Source: Larix kaempferi
Lineage: Eukaryota > Streptophyta > Pinopsida > Pinales > Pinaceae
Direction: 5' to 3'
Assembly (NCBI GenBank): GCA_027924585.1
Contig: BSBM01000870.1
Location: 558,001 to 622,000 of the forward strand
DNA length: 64,000 nucleotides
Shown: positions 25,008-37,125 of the stretch, piece after piece
Layout: each line of letters starts with the position of its first letter
Numbering within the stretch: the stretch's first letter is position 1
Made by a program: the position numbers and the translations under genes
The notes under the pieces: generated by a model
The model's database searches: none
What the model was told of the DNA's origin: nothing
The model's input: only the letters and a program-made list of their open reading frames with translations

Positions 25008-25670
25008 CACTCCACCCCTTAAAGATAACACTGTCCTCGGTGTTCGACGGTTTGTCTTTTGCATCCTTCCCCAGTTTTTTTGCTTGCTTTATAATTTATG
25101 CTTTGGTCGTCTTCATTTTTGCAATTTCTCACAACTCTTATCACTTATATCCTGCACATTACATAGATCATACAAGATCTTCCAATGTTCTTTAGTATAA
25201 CCTAAGTATACAAAATTTCAAAACAATAAACGGTCATCATTCTTCCTCATCTTTGAGGGAATACTTGCTTATTCTAGCATTCATAACATTTACACATAAA
25301 TACATCTTATAGTCTAGTTACAAGACAATCATTATCATTTGCTCATATCATAAAACAATTCTTTCAACAAAACTTTGTAATCATCAAACCTCTTTGATCT
25401 TCAACAATCATGGAGACTTGCATTCATAACTCTTATGTATTTCCAGCACTCATGAAGAATTGTATACATAACGCTCTTTTGTATATCAGCAATCATAGAG
25501 ACTTGCATACAAACATGAGCCCTCTAGAAAATCATCAAAAATAACATCTACATACTTCCAGCAGGAACATGACAATCAACTCATAACATAGCATATTTTC
25601 AGAAAAATAAACATTGTAACAAGATCAATACATTTTAACAGCTATAGAAAAGATAGATAACCTGCCTTAT

Positions 25671-25872
25671 GCACTCAACAATGTAAAACTTCTGCACTCA
25701 AAACATGCCTTCTGCACTTAGCAATGTAAAAATTCTGCACTCAAAACATGCCTTCTGCACTCAACAATGTAAAAATTTTGCACTCAGAACATGTCTTCTG
25801 CACTCAGCAATGTAAAACTTCTACACTCCAAACATGCCTTCTGCACTCAGCAATGTAAAACTTCTGCACTCA
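25671..25872. repeat. 43-bp tandem repeat in E interior
   Basis: Units start at 25671, 25714, 25757, 25800 and 25843 (the last partial). Each contains GCACTCARCAATGTAAAA, then CTGCACTCAAAACATGCC. Confidence 0.9.
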
Positions 25873-27542
25873 GTAGTATAATAGGCAGACTTACACCATG
25901 ATAAAAAACATATCATATCCCCTCATCGAATCTGTTGGGTGCAAGAACAACAAAACCCCAAGGTAAATTTCCTCGTCGGGAAAAGTGATGAACCCCAGTC
26001 CAAAATTCGATGGCTTTATAAAGATTGCCTAGGTCTTTAGTGGTTAGTTTTCAATAAATGAGCCTCGAGCTCCAGTCCCACCTTCCAGGGCACTATGACC
26101 ACATTTCAAGGGAGTTTTCCCATACCAACAGCTAGTTAGGTGCATCATGATGCTGCCACATGTCCATTGACTTCTACCCTAGTTTTCATTCCTCCTAGTG
26201 GGTTAGTAAACACTCTTTCAATAGTATACATAATCATAAACAGATAAGAAATTTAAATTTTTTCTTCTGCATTATCAATATGCAACTAAAGGATACTAAC
26301 TCAACATTAAATGATAATTACTTAAGAGATGAAATAAGTAGAACCTGCAAGGGTAGACAATCACCCAAGGATTCTAATAACTTTAAAAAAGATCATGTGT
26401 TCAATCAATCACAACAAGGTTATGATTCTTCATTCCCAATAATCAAACTCGTACTACTTAATAAGATCATTTTAATTCGATGCACGTCAATATTTTATTA
26501 GAAGATAGTCCCTATCAATAGTCTATTTATGAGGAAAATAATTGAATTTCAGATGCATTCTAAAATAAGTTCATTCAATCTTCTAGGAAACACTGCTATA
26601 CAAATACATTCCTTAAAATTCTAAAAAGGGTAAGAAATTCTGAAATGCAATACAAATGATGATTTTTCATAAACAAGAATAATATTCAAAACATATCGGT
26701 CATTTTTATCACATGAATTAATACATGTATTTTATATTTAATCATGTAACCTAGTATGTTATATCTTTTATCAATACTTGGGATAAATAAATATTTCTTC
26801 AGGCTATATTCTATATGAACTTGATTCTATTGGATCTATGAAAATAATGAAAGAATGACCGTATACACCTTTGTGTTTTAAGCATGCTATCACAATCCTA
26901 AGTACAAGGATGCACCTTCTAACTTTTGATGTTTGAGAACTAACTTTTATTTCAAAGAAAGTAGCTAAATAATTATAAATTCTACCAACAAATTCTCTAT
27001 ATGATCATCTTCTAAACATTACATGAATCTTGTCGTAACCACTATGTATAGATACTGAAGGTGTTCAAGTAAATTTTGCTAAATCTAACAATTTTACTTC
27101 TTCATAATGTAAAAACTACGCTTTTTACTTAATGATGTCCATAGGTAACAAAATTTGGACAACTAAAATGCGTAATTAAAAGGTGTCTCTATGAAAATTT
27201 TCAAGTTTATAAATAAGCAGTATGTTCACAACATTTTGCACAACTACAGAAATCATTTCAACTAGTTACCACTTTTCATAATAATACCATACGACAATAT
27301 ATAGAAAAAGAAAAACTCATAATACAGAAAACATTCCTCATCCAAATTTTTGTAAGAAATACAAAAATACTTATCTTTATGTTTTCAGAGAAACTTGAAG
27401 TGGTACTTTGAATAATATTACTCCTCGTCCACTCCAGTCCATGCATTCAAAATAAAACAAAAACAACTAAGTGATTAGTTTATCAACTTTCATGTTTTAC
27501 TCAATCCATGTTGAGCCCAATAGGCTCGAGTGTTTTAACCTA

Positions 27543-27556
27543 GTGCTCTCATACCA
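27543..27556 (-). other. primer binding site of E
   Basis: The minus strand reads TGGTATGAGAGCAC, one base from the Met-type TGGTATCAGAGCAC, two bases from the LTR end. It fixes the minus orientation and makes 27559-32417 the 5' LTR. Confidence 0.8.
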
Positions 27557-27558
27557 TT

Positions 27559-30500
27559 TCTCACAAACCCAAATTTCCAAACTAGTAAAAATTGGTAAAA
27601 ATTTAAAACTTTTCATCATGGACGATAACAATAAAATATAAAACAAACTCATTCCTTTTTCAACATAGTGTTGGTTAATTATTTGTCAAATATACAGAAC
27701 ATACATAAGCATTTATACAATTATTAAGCTATTAACTTTAATACAAGCTTTTCCAATCATGCTCATCTCATTGTCGATTATTATTCACTCTATTTCACTT
27801 TGCACAAAGTACATTCACTCAAGGTAAAAATTAATGACTATTAATAAAAAGGGCATTAAATCTAAGCATACAATTTATCAATGACGCATCAACATGTCTT
27901 ACCATTTTAAACCTATTCATGGAATCTTCACTTAATGGTAGTGAACATAATCATATGTGCTGAAATATTTAGTACACTTCTATCCCATGGATAACATAGT
28001 CATATAAGAAAAACATATTTCACAAAGCCTTAATTGACACAACATACATTCAAAATAAATACAATTTATCAAGAGAGATATACACATGAAAATGTACAAA
28101 CCATAGAGAACATTTTCATGTGGTTCACGTGTATCTTGGGATACATCCACAAAGGCTTGGGTTTTTATTAATCCGAGGAGGAGGTTACAATCTACAACTT
28201 GGTTGTTGCTTTCCAAGAGGGAATTCTCTAGCACATATAAGTATGTAAAACATACCTTTCTTTCCTCAAACTAAGTGCACTTAGAGGTAACTCTTTTAAA
28301 ACTAACGATTCCATTTTTCTTTGGTCACATATAAAATAATAGGCTATGTTTAAAGCTAAGATTTTAGCCTTCCAACCTAGGTTCTACATACTAGGTCTCT
28401 TTTTACTTTATAAGAAAGGTACAAATTGATGCCTATATACCATATATAAAAGGATCAAAGGTAAATCTAGAAGAGAGCCATTCTCATTCCTTACGCTACA
28501 CCCATTCAAGATTACTTCTTCTAAAAACTATAGAATAAACAATATCTAAATATGTGCCTTCATAAATTATGCACCATAGAGATATGTTAATATATTTTAA
28601 AGATATATAATGGTATATTTTTACCTTGATTCAACTATTATTTAATTCAATACTAAGATAGATAAGATGCAAACCTTTATAAAATAGAAGGTTCTCTTCA
28701 CAACATAGAGTGATGAAGTCTAATTTCTTCATAGCATATGGATATATACTAGCATACGTAACATTATCTATTCAAATAAACTACCTCATATTAATAAGCT
28801 ACCACATAATGGATCTACTATATTCATTATTTAAATTTTCTACAACAAGTATATAAGATAAGTTCTACTATAGAATCCCATTGCGGCTTACATTTTGAAC
28901 ATAGGTTTTAATAAATCTTTAAGTATCGATTGTATCAATATAGGCATCTTTATCACATATAAAAGAAACGATTATATATAACAGAAATATTAATAAGGAT
29001 AAGGTTAATTAACTACCTCCTTTCCATGCTATCTACATTATAAATACAACGCAAGGATAATGTATTATAGAGTCTACAGGGCTCCGCGTTATAACCTATA
29101 GGATTTCGTTTTAAGAGCGGTCCCTTCCACACAATAAAAAATAATGCGGTATGGAAACTTTCGTCCACGCGATCATATCATATAAACAACTCAGAGGAGA
29201 CAACAATAGGTGTCGATAACCTACAGAGAATTGGAAATTAGGGGAGGTATTCTGATCTCATACAGAGATCGATAATAAGTAAAAATGTGTGCTTAGATCT
29301 CGAGATTCTTTTATTAGTACAATGATCTATAGGATGAATAAAGTAATCAACTCTATCAAGTCATCCAGAACTCTGTCAAGCTATCCAGGGATTATATGTG
29401 ATAATGTAGCAATCAAGTTACACAGTGAAGATCGTATTATGCATAGATACATAGATATTATAGACCTGTCCATAGTTTAACATAGCGAAGCTGTAGAGAT
29501 CAATATCCATATGATAATTCTTATCAATTAACCTACACGGAGATCATGTTGTGACTCTGTACAAACAATTAGGTTATGGCGAACTGATATGTTGAATCAT
29601 TTGTGCAGAGATCACGTAATGTGATTCTCTCCAGCAAAGAACCTATTAAAATAATTTATATAACGGCATTTCTTTAAAACAGAGTGGGATCAAGCTATCG
29701 ATCATAAAATCTCAAATCAGCACATATGTATCTTAAGATAATCGCTCTACCTGATAAGTGGATGTAAATATTATTTACACGAGTGCTGCGCCATTGAGAA
29801 AACGTAGGATTTACAACTAAAACAAAAAATATGTTACAACTAAAACAAAAATTATGAGTTTGGAAATTAGTACCTTTCGTAAGAAGGAACCAGGATTAGG
29901 GATTGGTGCAATAATGAGCTCGATTCTAGCAGTCCTTCAACATTTGTGCGACAACCTCCACTTCTAGCATCTGAATCCGTTCTTTGCAGGATCTATCGGA
30001 GAGAACAAAACGTGAAGGCCCAGCCTCCAGGCATACTAGGTATGCGAATGTGGATGAAACTCTGAGTTGTATTTCCATCAAACAATGTAAACTGGGTATG
30101 AAGTGCTATTCTCTTACCCCAAATCGCAGAGATTCCTGCTCTCTTGCGAATGGTAGACACACAAATCAATTACCACCCCTCCTACCATCAGTGTGTTTCC
30201 GCGTTTTTAAAGACCCTGCCCACTTCTCCTTTTTAAGTTGTGTTTCCCTCATCCAGCTGATGAACTTAGTGCCACTTAGGGAATGGGACTTCCATAACAT
30301 CCGCCAAGTGGTTCTAACCACTCTTCTTTCATGAAGGCTCGACTCTCAATAGGGAGACAATTTTGCAGAGATCTCTCCCATCTGCCTCCTCCATAACTTA
30401 GTATTTAATAAAATGTACCTTCCACTCTTTAAAATAGCGTAGTGAGCTCTGATATGGAGGAAACTCTCCATGACTCCCTCCGTCATATTTCAATAACCTT

Positions 30501-32417
30501 ATAACTTCCAATAATTTTTAGAAGTAGGGTTTGTGCACGAAGTCGAGAGACCCTTTAGTTGCAATTCTGCATTTAAATATGCATGTTTTTCACCACTCTC
30601 TACAGCATGACATACATGACCATTATTGACGAAATTTTAGGCATAGATAAAAAAAATTATGCAGATTCCAAATATGTAATTTAAAAAAAAATATATTGAG
30701 ATTTTCTATTTATTTCATAATTTTCTTGTTTCATCACTCCGTTGGTGAAAAAACATATTGTTAGTGTTTATTCCAAAACTTTTTCATTTCACAACCATTT
30801 TAAAAACAAATTGTATGATGCACTAGAAGATATCGACCTCTACGTGCTATAAACAATCCAAGTCGAAATAACTTCATTAAGACCTTCAAAGGCGGCACCC
30901 ACATTTGACGTATCGCTCTCGAGGTTTGATCACTTACATAATTTTAAAAAATTAAAAATTAAACATTTAATTTTGGAAAAATAATACTGCACTAGTGCTA
31001 TGGGTTCTATACATGTCTACCAATTTTTGTATCCCGAAACCGTCATTTAGGCATTGAAAGGTTGCACCCACAAAAACATGTACCTTATCATTTGCCAAAA
31101 AAATAAAAAAGTGAATGTTAGAAAACATGAAATTTGACATAGTTATGTAAATTCTCAATACTTAAAACTTATATATTCGGAAAGGTGACTCAATTTCCTA
31201 AGTTTCATCTTTTTTACTCAATGCAATATATCTTGTGTAAGAATGTCAAAAAAACCAAGTAAGTTGAGGGATTCTTGATTTTTCATTTTTTATTGCATCT
31301 AATGCACCAAAAGTGACCTTCATTAGCTTGCACATGCCTAGTAGTGCGCCCAAATGGTGGGATCACCAAAAATGATTATAACCTTAGGAAAAATTACTTG
31401 TAAGGAGTACTCTAATATGTTTTAAATTTCATAATTATCTTGCATGTAAAATGGCGTAAAGTCTTATTTCTTTCCCTTACGTAAATATAAGCTAAGACTT
31501 CTATATATAATTACCTACGTAATATCTTATTTGGAAAGACCATGTTTTTCTACTAGCACTTATAATATATTTTCTTGTAGGGTTATATCAACAAGTTACC
31601 TTACTTGTATAAGTGTATGTTCGCTTATCCTTTCCATTTAGATAAAGATAGAAATAAATGATAAACAACATTTGATAAATAATAACGTTGTATTACATGG
31701 TATTCCCTTAGTTTTGTTAATCCTTTGCATATATTTATATAATATATATATATAATTAAATACCTTTCTCATATCACTTATTTGGTTGCTCCCTTTCACA
31801 CATATATATGTTAACACTTGTAGATATGTAGCACAATAAGTATATGTTTATATATATATATATATCTCCTAAAATCTCCCAAAACGTTTTTTATGAGATC
31901 ATTTATCTTCTCTTACGGTGACTTACAACTTTGTCACTTTGAGCTGAGCTTAAATATTAATCTTATGCATTAGTTTAGGATAAAGTATTTTTAACTTTGT
32001 TTAAGCTTATAGTGATATCAAGTTATCATTTAATAATGATGTTAATGGTGCTAATAAGCACTTAGTGATTTGTGTCTTATCAATACTTAACTTAGGGCAT
32101 CTCTTTAGAGCTTTAAGCATTGAAATAAGAAGTTTTTTCTTCTTCTAGCGTATGAGGTAATTGAACGACATCCATTGTTTTTAACCGAATCTCATGCCTT
32201 CCCCAAATCGTTTATCCATCCCTCGGTGGATTTGGTTGTTGTCATCTTAATGCGTCATCTCAAAGTCTCTAAGTTTAAAATAACACTTATAACAATAGTT
32301 TCATGGTCCCCGGGTGGGGCCTTGGCCTTGAGCTCCTCACCAGGGCCATTTACATAATTCATAATTACATTTACAAAAAAATAATATTAATAGGGGTCGA
32401 AATTGAGGGATGTTACA
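27559..32417 (-). repeat. 5' LTR of E (4.9 kb with insertions)
   Basis: 4859 bp. It is collinear with 21115-25007 but carries an 812-bp insertion (30528-31339) and about 170 extra bases at roughly 31620-31790. Without these it is about the length of its partner. Its minus-strand start is TGTAACATCCCTC at 32417. Confidence 0.9.
30528..31339. mobile_element. 812-bp insertion in E 5' LTR
   Basis: Absent from the partner LTR, where AGAAGTAG runs directly into TGCGCCC. It is flanked by AGTAG on both sides (30523-30527 and 31340-31344). The ends GGTTTGTGCACGAAG and, complemented, AGGCATGTGCAAGC share TGTGCA, a weak terminal inverted repeat. Inside, about 30820-30900 and 30985-31075 resemble each other (both have a GCACTAG block and GGCACCCACA-like sequence). 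No coding sequence. Class undecided. Confidence 0.65.
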
Positions 32418-32422
32418 TGTGG

Positions 32423-33094
32423 TCCATACCTTGGCATCATGCTTATCTCTTCAATACGTGGGGTTATGGTGCCTTGTTCTGCTACCAATTCTACTAGTTC
32501 ACATGTAACTGATGTGTGGTCAAGTTATGCTTCACTATGAAGCTCAAGTGGTGAATTTGAATCTGATTTAGTTTCTTCTTTTGGATCTGATCCAAAATAT
32601 GTCTCACCATAATTAACCTTACCAATCTCTTCTATGGTGATCTTGAGATCCTCAACATAGAATCTTGCAGTAGATTCTTCTTCCATTCTATCAACAATCT
32701 CATGATTGGTTTTTGGGACTTGCTTCTCCTTGGTTGTCTTAGGATGAAGATTATTGGAGGCTTTTCTTGAAGAGGATCCAAAAATTCTTGTGAAGTCACA
32801 TGCATCCAATAAATATTTAGTATATTTTATTATCTCTTCCATAGAAGGTTGACCTTTGACTGTGGAACATGCAACTTTTTCCTGAATATGGCTATCAGAA
32901 TAACCATAGTCTCTTCTTCCAATCATGATCTCATGGGAGATGGTTGTGGAAGGTACTTCTTGGATATTCTCTTCCTCATACTGTCTGCAATATTCTTCAT
33001 ACTGCTCATCATAATCATCATACTCTTCATAAAAATAATCTTCTTCTTCATGCAACTCAAACTCTAAATCTTCCATGAATGGAACTAATTCCAC
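32423..33094 (-). pseudogene. unrecognised acidic protein of D, part 1
   Basis: This is the N-terminal piece of D's protein, cut off by element E. A 189-codon frame starts at 33094, about 70 bases after the primer site. The start is very rich in Glu, Asp and Tyr (FYEEYDDYDEQYEEYCRQYEE, about residues 21-41), followed by a mixed charged region, and ends in a stop at 32525 shortly before the insertion. Element B has the same block (from 46275: YDDEYDEKYEEYYRQYEE). No zinc knuckle, protease or known gag fold is visible. Acting as a capsid-like protein is an inference from position only. Confidence 0.72.
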
Positions 33095-33166
33095 AACTGC
33101 AACTTCAAGATAGTGTTGAGCTACCTTTCCATCGAGACTTACTTTCCATAGGCTGAGCCAAGGAAA

Positions 33167-33180
33167 GTGCTCTGATACCT
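33167..33180 (-). other. primer binding site of D
   Basis: The minus strand reads AGGTATCAGAGCAC, Met-type with one change at the first base, one base from the LTR end (ATTACA, G). Confidence 0.8.
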
Positions 33181-33181
33181 C

Positions 33182-35234
33182 TGTAATATCCCATCCAAGA
33201 ATTGGCCAAAATACTAACTCCAGCTGTCAAATTTATCAGGATTTTCACTAGTAATTTTTAGACAATTTTTTTACGGTGAGCAGGATGTAAGTGGGGTGTA
33301 CAGGGGCATTGATAAAGTATGGTAGGGGTGACTTTAGGTTATGGAATTTACATGGGAGAGTATGAAAAAGAAATTTATACATAAGGTAAAGTTTAGGATC
33401 CTTTGTACAAAGCACGGAGACCATTTATGCTTCGAACATCGACATCGTTGAAGTCTACAACAAGCTTCCTGGGTACATCCGCATATACAAACTAGATCAG
33501 GGAGTTGGGAAGGATTAATAAACTGATATTTTTGTTCATGGATGTACAAATTTAATGTACCAACTTATAAAAGTGATACAAAGACTCTAGGCTTCTCAAA
33601 TTTGATCAAAACAATGGCTAAGGAAGCTAGAATTGTTGGAGATGGGCAAGTACAGAGGCTATGGATGGACGAAAGGTTCTTATTTGATTTTATACCTCTG
33701 AAAAATGTAATGAGACCATTTATGTTTCAAGAACATCCCGGCTGAACTCTACTCCAATGCTCCTGGGGTTCTCAGCATATGCAGACTAGTATGGGTAGGG
33801 AAATTGACTGAGGGTTGGAAAAGGTTGTTTCAGACATTAGAGAGGCTAATAATCATTCATTTACAGTCATTGTATTATTAAATAACATTTCAGAAAGTTA
33901 TATGCAGATCTGGGCAAGTATGATAACAAAACTAGTAAAATAGCAATTTAGGACAGCTCAACTAGCTTGACTTGTGGACTCCCAAAAAATGCTCAAAGGA
34001 ACTCGAAATTCTGAAATAGTGGTTGGATCATGACATGTGATGTATTAGATAACTACAGGAACTGGAATGACTTCATTTGGACCTTTATTCATTGACTTAT
34101 GAACCATTCATTGAAAGCTAGTCAAAATCTAGCTAAATCTAGTAGGGGTGCATAAATTGGAGAATAATTCAGATTTATGTAATTTATATTGAAGTGAATG
34201 ATATAATAACATTACATACTCCTTTATTACATAAAAAATAGGCCAATATGCCTCTCACAAGATGAAAGAAGAATCTCTCCTCTTGCACGTAAGAAACTAG
34301 TTGTAGAATAGAAGGAGGAAGGATTCGATCTCTGACTTTGATTAAGATAGCTCTGAACTTCTGATTCGACCTGGTAATCTTGAATACCTTCAAATAAATG
34401 TATTGATAATGGTTGGATGCCATCATCCTCTAACAGAAAGCTAGGGCACATCTTCCATGCTTGACTAGGGGCACACCTCCCAAGTCTTGGATGCACAAAT
34501 GCATTCATAAAATTTCTCACACTAGAAAAAGATGTGAAATGGAGTTGGAATCATTCTCTTATAGAATTCATGTTGATCTATTGAGCAAGTTACTTGGCTT
34601 GGTGACCTGTGAGAATATGTCACCCATGAGTGGACACACTTTCCTTGCTTTGCTTTGCTTTGCTTTTCTTTCTTTCCACTTTCTCTAATTTTCCTTCCTT
34701 TTGTAAACTTTCCTACTTTCAAAACTTTCTTGCTTTTCCAACTTTCTTGCTTTTTCTGGATTTATGCTACTTTTCCCGAAATAAGCCTATTTTCTCCATT
34801 TTGGCAACATTTTTGGACTCTAGTGTTTACTTGACTTCTACTCCAAGTAATTCCACCAACCTTATCATCACCACTTGCCAATATTTATTAGCAATATTTA
34901 ACAATAAAAATATTACAACTCAGAATTAATTCACACTTCAACATTTAATCAATTAATTAATGATTAATTAACTCATGTTGTATAATTGCCTCCAAAAATA
35001 CACCCTACTCCATTTTGGCAACATATTCCACATGGGTGCCCTCTTGGACAACTTGCTCTTTATCCATTAATTTATTTGTCAAAATTACCTCTAATAAATA
35101 AATTTTTCAATTTGTGAGACTTAGAATAAAATTAATTCTAAGCAAATAGAATTAATACCATTTAATTCACTTAGGGGTTGACCTTATCCCCTTTCACCCA
35201 TAGTACTGGACTAGCCAAAATTGGGGACATGACA
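33182..35234 (-). repeat. 5' LTR of D
   Basis: 2053 bp, minus-strand start TGTCATGTCCCCAATTTTGG, end GGGATATTACA. It contains about 120 bp (roughly 35046-35167) missing from the 3' LTR. It also has the pyrimidine-rich run on the plus strand at about 34640-34765 and the duplicated GTGCCC-type motif at 34445-34480. Confidence 0.9.
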
Positions 35235-35239
35235 TACTC

Positions 35240-37120
35240 TTTATTTCTATATTTATGTTTTTTTGTAAATTTGATGCATATAAAATTATAATAAACTCAT
35301 GGAATAAAGTGAATCTCAATAGTCAATGCATCTTGAAAATTTGGTTAACCAATAAATAATTACATAATTAATCTTTATAACAAACCAAAATTAGATCATA
35401 TTTATTGAAATAATTAAGACATACATAAATTCATTTCTAAATATTTGCATTGACAAAATTCAATATGAGAGAAGAACACATTCCTTAACCTCAACATCAG
35501 GGAAATTTTGAGGGGCAAAATTTCACCAATTGGTTATTTATGGACCTTTTTTCAAAAAATAAATTTGTTATTTGGTCATTTTTATTCTCTAATATCGCCT
35601 ATATTTACATAGAATATGTTTTTTTATCATAATATTCGCCAAACTTTACAAGTTTCGGTAGTAAATTGGATGTTTCATATTTAATATTCGCCTACCAATC
35701 TATATTTATAATTTTTTCAATCCAAAATAATCGCCTAGAAAACTATAATTTAGTATACTTTTATAATCCTTAAAAAATACCCTGCTCAACACAATATCCT
35801 TACCTAGGAGAAAATAAATTAGAAATATTCCTTACCATTGTTCATTATATACAATCGTATAATATATTTTGACCTTGATTTTATAATACTGCATTTTTTA
35901 TAGAATGGTTTGAAGTTTGTAAGTGCTATAATATCATTAATCAATGTTATAATAATATCATTAATCCCATGCACCTTTGTTGTGCATATGACTTCTATGC
36001 TTGCACAATGATATGAATCACTATCGGTGGTGTCATTTTCGTTCAAGAGCCTCTCGATGTCCACAACCCTACACGATGAAGGCACTGTCAACGTTTCTTG
36101 GATTTAGATGAAGAGTAATATTTATGTATAACATAATTTCATCCTTTTGAATATATGTATAACTAAAAAAATTAGGCATGTAAGGTTGACTATTGTATGA
36201 AAACATGTAAGGAAAAATTATTATGTATGGTTTAATTATTAGTTTAATATTATAATCCATAATATAAAATAACTTACAATGGTATCGAAACTTTGCTTCT
36301 ATTTTATATATTAAATTACTCATCGTTTCACTTAGAAATTTGTTAGAAATTGCGCCAGGTTTAAGGAAAAGATATGTCGTATAACAAAACCAAAATTTAT
36401 TGTTTATATATTCAGTAGGGAGTTTTAAGAAACGTAGGATGTTACAAAGTCAAGTTCTAGGTTTGGTTATCTATGTGAATGCTGAGGGGCCTCACTTGAT
36501 GTACCCACCGAATTAAGCTTGCCAAAATTGCAATTGAGTAGTTTACCTTAAGTACCATCCTCAAAATGAAAATAAATACTTAAAAAATTTCATGTGATGT
36601 ATATTCCATTGAAAACAAAGAATTTTAAAACACTTAGATAAAATATATTATATTCAAGATAAACTACAAGATAATAATATATGCTTCTTAATAAGCAAAG
36701 GGACAATTATACCCTCTATCCCTTACAATCCTCGAGACAAAAAAAATAGTTTATTCTTAAAATTAATCCTAAATTAGAAATGTAATCATTGACCTTTTGT
36801 AATTATCGTCGAAACTACTATAGACTATAAGTAGTTTTCACTTATTCTACTATAAAAATAATCTTATTGGAATTTTGATTGTTCAGGACCTCCTATTCAA
36901 CCATTGAACACTGTCTATACATCATCTTATTCTAAAGGCACACCAATTTATTCCTATTATGGATCAAATTATAATATACCTCACATCATCATTATTAAAT
37001 GATAAATTTCTCATTATAAAGTGGAAATTATTCTTATCATGACCCATCTCATAAGTATGTATCAAGATATCACATGTATATAACATGTATAGGTTTCCTA
37101 ACATTTCCTATAGTATAATG
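35240..37120. other. gene-free AT-rich DNA between D and B
   Basis: 1.9 kb with no supported gene, LTR border or domain. Short open stretches (e.g. 35819-36091, 36069-36323 minus) lack any recognisable motif. The left edge is the old target of D; the right edge is the target of B. Confidence 0.5.
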
Positions 37121-37125
37121 TCAAT

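Larger units (their letters stand above)
25008..27558 (-). other. non-coding interior of E
   Basis: About 2.55 kb, AT-rich. A 43-bp tandem repeat lies at 25671-25872. The longest open stretch (26280-26501, 73 codons) lacks any recognisable motif and I do not consider it coding. The only functional signals are the polypurine tract at the left edge and the primer site at the right edge. Confidence 0.75.
21115..32417 (-). mobile_element. Element E, large non-coding LTR retrotransposon (LARD-like)
   Basis: Two very long direct repeats (21115-25007 and 27559-32417) flank 2.55 kb without coding sequence. The exact TSD TGTGG occurs at 21110-21114 and 32418-32422, both inside element D. The orientation is minus: LTRs read TGTAACATCCCTCAATTTCG at their start, a polypurine tract (AAGGGGTGGA, complement of 25011-25020) precedes the 3' LTR, and a Met-type primer site lies at 27543-27556. 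LTRs of about 4 kb around a short protein-free interior match the large retrotransposon derivative (LARD) description. Confidence 0.9.
16792..35234 (-). mobile_element. Element D, non-autonomous LTR retrotransposon (B/C/D family)
   Basis: Full-length but nested. LTRs at 33182-35234 (5', minus reading) and 16792-18710 (3'), primer site 33167-33180, polypurine tract next to 18710, and the exact TSD TACTC at 16787-16791 and 35235-35239. The internal region is 14,471 bp as it stands, of which 11.3 kb is element E; D's own internal part is about 3.2 kb. It encodes a broken protein related to those of B and C and no recognisable polymerase or integrase. By structure it is an LTR retrotransposon that would need enzymes from another element. 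Confidence 0.88.

Noticed and set aside
21115-32417. Segmental duplication of about 4 kb of genomic DNA
   Set aside because: The repeats have LTR termini, a primer site, a polypurine tract and a TSD, which a segmental duplication would not have.
32849-33067. Plus-strand 72-codon frame ending in a hydrophobic Ile-rich segment
   Set aside because: It is the antisense shadow of the acidic Glu/Tyr-rich block of element D; the same shadow appears at 46237-46498 opposite element B.
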